Below, piece by piece: positions 6,501 through 7,818 of a DNA stretch of 7,818 nt (positions within the stretch are counted from its first letter, which is position 1; the number at the start of each line of letters is the position of its first letter). Position numbers and translations under genes: made by a program. The DNA is from Hydrogenophilales bacterium RIFOXYD1_FULL_62_11 (GTDB lineage Bacteria > Pseudomonadota > Gammaproteobacteria > Burkholderiales > Thiobacillaceae), in assembly GCA_001802655.1 (NCBI GenBank), contig MGZO01000026.1:10141-17958 (forward strand). The letters are read 5' to 3'. Below the pieces are notes generated by a model. That model worked only from the letters and a program-made list of their open reading frames with translations, did no database searches and had not been told where the DNA came from.

Positions 6501-7818
6501 CGTAGCCGGGTGGCGTCACCGCCTCGACAATATAGGTGCCAACGGCCAGCTCCGGTTTTCCAGCGGGGCCGCCGAAGGCAAAGCCCCCGTCGAACACGGC
6601 AGGACGCATCTGGTTGAAATTGCGCAAACCATCGTAGCAGTCGGTAGTCACGCCACTGGTCGAAACAAACGGTGCGCCCTGGCAGCCACTCGGCAAGCTG
6701 TCATCCCAGCTATCGGTGGTGGCGATGTCGAACGCGTCGCCTTGGTCGAAGGTGTCGTTGCCATTTCGGTCGACATCCTCAGCGCCCTTGGCGCCGCCTT
6801 CGCTCCAGCCGAATGGATGGTTGTCCACATCGGCCAGTTGCACATCTGCTCGCGTGGGATTCAGCCCCGTCGCTGGTAGTTGACCGGTCGCCGGTGTGCA
6901 GCCCGGCTTGTCGGGGATGCCGTTCATGTCACAGTCCTTGTACAGGTTGACCTGCACCCGCGGAATGCCCGGCTCCCAGTTTTCAGCAGCGGCATAGCGC
7001 GGGTCTTCCTCGGCGCGCACCGTGGCGTACTGAACCATGCCGGACACGCCGCCGTTTTCTCCCGAGGTGTAAAGCGTCTTGCCCCATTCGATGAGGTTGG
7101 TCTGGCCGAGGAAAGTTGCGATGCCCTGGGTCAGGATCGGTCCCGTATCGGTGCGCGACAGTGCGTTTCCGGTGTTGGGATTGATCCTGGGGCCACCTGC
7201 AGTCGGACACTCCGGCACGCCATCTTCCACATCCCCCGGCATGCACTCCTGCAGTTGCGGGGTGAGCGCGTTGCGCGATGGCATGGCCCAGCCGTCGTCC
7301 GCCGCAACCGGCCCGCCGTTGTCGACCACAAGGGTCGTACCGGTGGCCTTGAAGCGGGCGAAATCGACTTCGGCAACCAGCCAGTTGAAGAAGGGGAAGA
7401 CTTCGCTGAATTCGGCTTCGCCCTGGGCGTTGGTAGCGGTCGACTGGTAGATGCTGCCGTCGCGGAAGCGCAGATTCAGCGCCTGATCCTGAAGACCGAT
7501 CTCGTTCGCGTCGCGGAAACCATTCGGCGTGGTGTCGCCGGCCTGAATAGTGTCGAAGAAAACGCGTGCTTTGAAATGCCCGAACCAGTCGAAAACCGGC
7601 ACATCGAGCAAGTCAACCGCGCCGCCGCCCGCTGGCACGGTCACATTGGTGGAAGCGATGATGCGATCGAGGAACTCGTCCCAGATGACCAGCTGGTAAG
7701 TTCCGGCCGGCACGTTGGGAATCGAGAAGGTGCTGTCGGCATTGCATTTCCTGGAGTAGACCCCGCGTCCACCCACGACCGGCAGTTCATTCAGCCCCAC
7801 CCAGCAATTGGGCACTGG
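3538..7818 (-). CDS. Giant secreted beta-sandwich/beta-helix surface protein (C-terminal part)
   Basis: The frame is open to the right edge, so the start and any signal peptide are missing; it ends at TAA (3538-3540). Residues are counted from the codon at 7815-7813. Seen in order: a Cna-B/carboxypeptidase-regulatory-like sandwich (about 12-70, with IPNVPAGTYQLVIWD); an SdrD-B-like domain (80-150); another with a long insertion (255-443, closing with GTYIVEAVTPPGYE) that holds two Asp-rich calcium-type loops (294-302, 347-363); a further sandwich (521-590); an IPT/TIG-like domain (714-806); a pectin-lyase-type parallel beta-helix (812-1260); and a tail DYDYDG ... DMGADE (1401-1423), typical of secreted beta-helix proteins. 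Many cysteines suggest disulfides, hence export. No LPXTG, PEP-CTERM or C-terminal membrane segment is visible. No polysaccharide-lyase active site was recognised, so I infer a structural, adhesive or scaffolding role. It heads the MCO genes, which suggests a shared surface complex. Confidence 0.88.
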   Translation of the reverse strand, partial: PVPNCWVGLNELPVVGGRGVYSRKCNADSTFSIPNVPAGTYQLVIWDEFLDRIIASTNVTVPAGGGAVDLLDVPVFDWFGHFKARVFFDTIQAGDTTPNGFRDANEIGLQDQALNLRFRDGSIYQSTATNAQGEAEFSEVFPFFNWLVAEVDFARFKATGTTLVVDNGGPVAADDGWAMPSRNALTPQLQECMPGDVEDGVPECPTAGGPRINPNTGNALSRTDTGPILTQGIATFLGQTNLIEWGKTLYTSGENGGVSGMVQYATVRAEEDPRYAAAENWEPGIPRVQVNLYKDCDMNGIPDKPGCTPATGQLPATGLNPTRADVQLADVDNHPFGWSEGGAKGAEDVDRNGNDTFDQGDAFDIATTDSWDDSLPSGCQGAPFVSTSGVTTDCYDGLRNFNQMRPAVFDGGFAFGGPAGKPELAVGTYIVEAVTPPGYETVKELDKNVDFGDSYTPSPLLLPPVCVGDDNVIPVDAELELMPGVISAYAGQTRPLCDRKSIEVKQGQNAGVNFFMFTEVPVAGHIVGFILDDTANEFDPNAPTFGEKHAPPHVPVSIRDWTGREISRVYSDQWGTYNALAPSSYSVNLPFPSGVSPNMLTTCMNHPGPIEDTRVGSPTFGQMIIDPYFDRQYSQFCYTFQYLPGKTTYLDTPVLPVAAFAGAGQFPLDCEYPNGTPVIYSVEGKTASGASQSGPYVPRPPTSCTATSTGSCPTLTLVAAGMVDVTNPAYDGTSATAPTIPRNFGFGANTGVVRFAGKTLPIKSWSDGIVEAYVPYAVTTSASTIGQLELTSASGHATKMGVNVTIGKAAGMTVRTVAPGTKIQTQIDAAFPGDLILVPPGIYDEVVIMNKKVSLQGWGAPATMINAAKFPAEKTQAWRDKINLLLAANAFDLLPGQEAGFNGPNNEPLLFGAEEAPGILVVARASGAQAFNNTRNARIDGFTITGAENGGGIFVNGYARFLEISNNKLISNYGNYGGGIRVGHPNLIDPTVVAADDNLDGGYVNAQNNNVRIHHNHITQNGGGGETGGGVSLCTGSDNYQVTSNYICGNHSMGNGAGIGHLGRSNNGLIASNTVIFNQSFNQGLGVSGGGIFVGGQATLAPVATTGLSPGSGNVTVSANLIQGNLAGAGDGGGIRAEFVNGLDVLRTPGNPALWYQLNVANNMVVDNIAGMAGGGISLQDVVKSAIVNNTIANNDSTATAGAAFAANSPNQSTAQPAGIVSRAHSTLLYSTIGAGSGYKIEYANPTLANNIVWHNRSFYWVINEADPADFGLWPDVRTNCTSTRCGPPVYRDLAVLGTSNPAHQLNPRYSLLTDLTGYGGANNITGDPRFVWEYINGDQGQTIQQVELTTSIATAPAFDEGGNFIDVRFGPLTPTGDYHLKVGSPALAKGTLLPEVAPLIDYDYDGQRRSIPTNSLPDMGADERK
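4216..5016 (-). repeat. Parallel beta-helix rungs with repeated GGG[IV] turns
   Basis: Residues 934-1200 consist of degenerate rungs of the type [IV]-x-x-N-x-[IV]-x-x-N ... GGG[IV]. The glycine turns sit at residues 949, 977, 1028, 1056 (GAGI), 1088, 1131 and 1173, spaced 28 to 51 residues apart. Each is followed or preceded by an Asn-rich stretch such as EISNNKLISN, RIHHNHITQN, LIASNTVIFN, VSANLIQGN and VNNTIANND. This Asn-ladder pattern is the hallmark of right-handed parallel beta-helix (PbH1) repeats. The capping rung, with TVAPGTKIQTQIDAAFPGD and VPPGIYDE, lies just upstream at 812-843. Confidence 0.85.
5398..5676 (-). other. IPT/TIG-like immunoglobulin-fold domain
   Basis: Residues 714-806 lie between the sandwich array and the beta-helix. 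The pattern NFGFGANTGVVRFAGK, then IKSWSDGIVEAYVP, then a run of small and hydrophobic residues ending MGVNVTIG, follows the IPT/TIG layout of G-x-N-[FT]-G, a short strand, W-S-D/N-x-x-I-x-x-x-V-P, and a final V-x-V/I strand. Such domains are common linkers in surface proteins; no ligand can be inferred. Confidence 0.6.
6487..7053 (-). other. Interrupted SdrD-B/Cna-B-like domain with Asp-rich loops
   Basis: Residues 255-443 begin with VSGMVQYATV and IPRVQVNLYKD, like the first strands of an SdrD-B sandwich. They end with GTYIVEAVTPPGYE, the classic closing strand of Cna-B/SdrD-B domains. Between them lie about 120 residues with Cys (295, 306, 378, 393) and two acidic loops, one around DCDMNGIPD and one around DVDRNGNDTFDQGD. 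I read it as one sandwich with large decorated loops; two incomplete domains is the alternative. Confidence 0.5.
7366..7578 (-). other. SdrD-B-like domain in the giant surface protein
   Basis: Residues 80-150 contain the run VFFDTIQAGDTTPNGFRDAN, then GLQDQALNLRF and TNAQGEAEF. This is the usual SdrD-B order: a first strand, an Asp/Asn-rich loop with N-G-x-x-D, a G-[LV]-x-x-x-x-[LV] strand, and a T-N-x-x-G turn. In known members the Asp/Asn loop binds calcium and stiffens the stalk. The exact boundaries are estimates. Confidence 0.65.

Overview
The window is one continuous minus-strand gene block, read from high to low coordinates: the C-terminal 1,426 codons of a very large secreted protein, two complete multicopper-oxidase-like (MCO) genes, and the first 308 codons of a third MCO-like gene that runs off the left edge. 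No complete gene is seen on the plus strand. The sequence is GC-rich, with strong Shine-Dalgarno sites and Sec-type signal peptides on all three MCO-like proteins. This suggests a Gram-negative, probably proteobacterial, genome; the species cannot be read from the window.

Layout. 7818-3538: surface protein with serial Cna-B/SdrD-B-like beta-sandwiches, an IPT/TIG-like domain and a long right-handed parallel beta-helix ending in a D-x-D-x-D-G ... D-M-G-A-D-E tail. 3475-2273: MCO-1, 400 aa. 2235-946: MCO-2, 429 aa. 926-1: MCO-3, N-terminal part. Gaps shrink along the block (62, 37, 19 nt). Each MCO gene has its own ribosome binding site, and no U-tract terminator separates the genes, so one transcript is likely. 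Its promoter would lie upstream of the window.

Main observation. Copper ligands are divided among the proteins. MCO-1 has a full type 1 copper set plus four His of the type 2/3 site in its first cupredoxin domain and none in its second. MCO-2 is the reverse: its first domain is vacant, its second carries H-x-x-H-x-H and H-x-H, and the mature chain has no cysteine at all. Together they supply exactly the ligand set of one two-domain multicopper oxidase with type 1 copper in domain 1. MCO-3 has two vacant domains in the visible part. I propose a heteromeric 'split' multicopper oxidase that works outside the inner membrane, perhaps held at the cell surface by the giant beta-helix protein, which shares a short Cys/Asp-rich loop with MCO-1. 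Oxidation of metals or of extracellular electron donors is a reasonable guess, but the substrate is not shown here. No heme-binding CXXCH motif was found in the encoded proteins.
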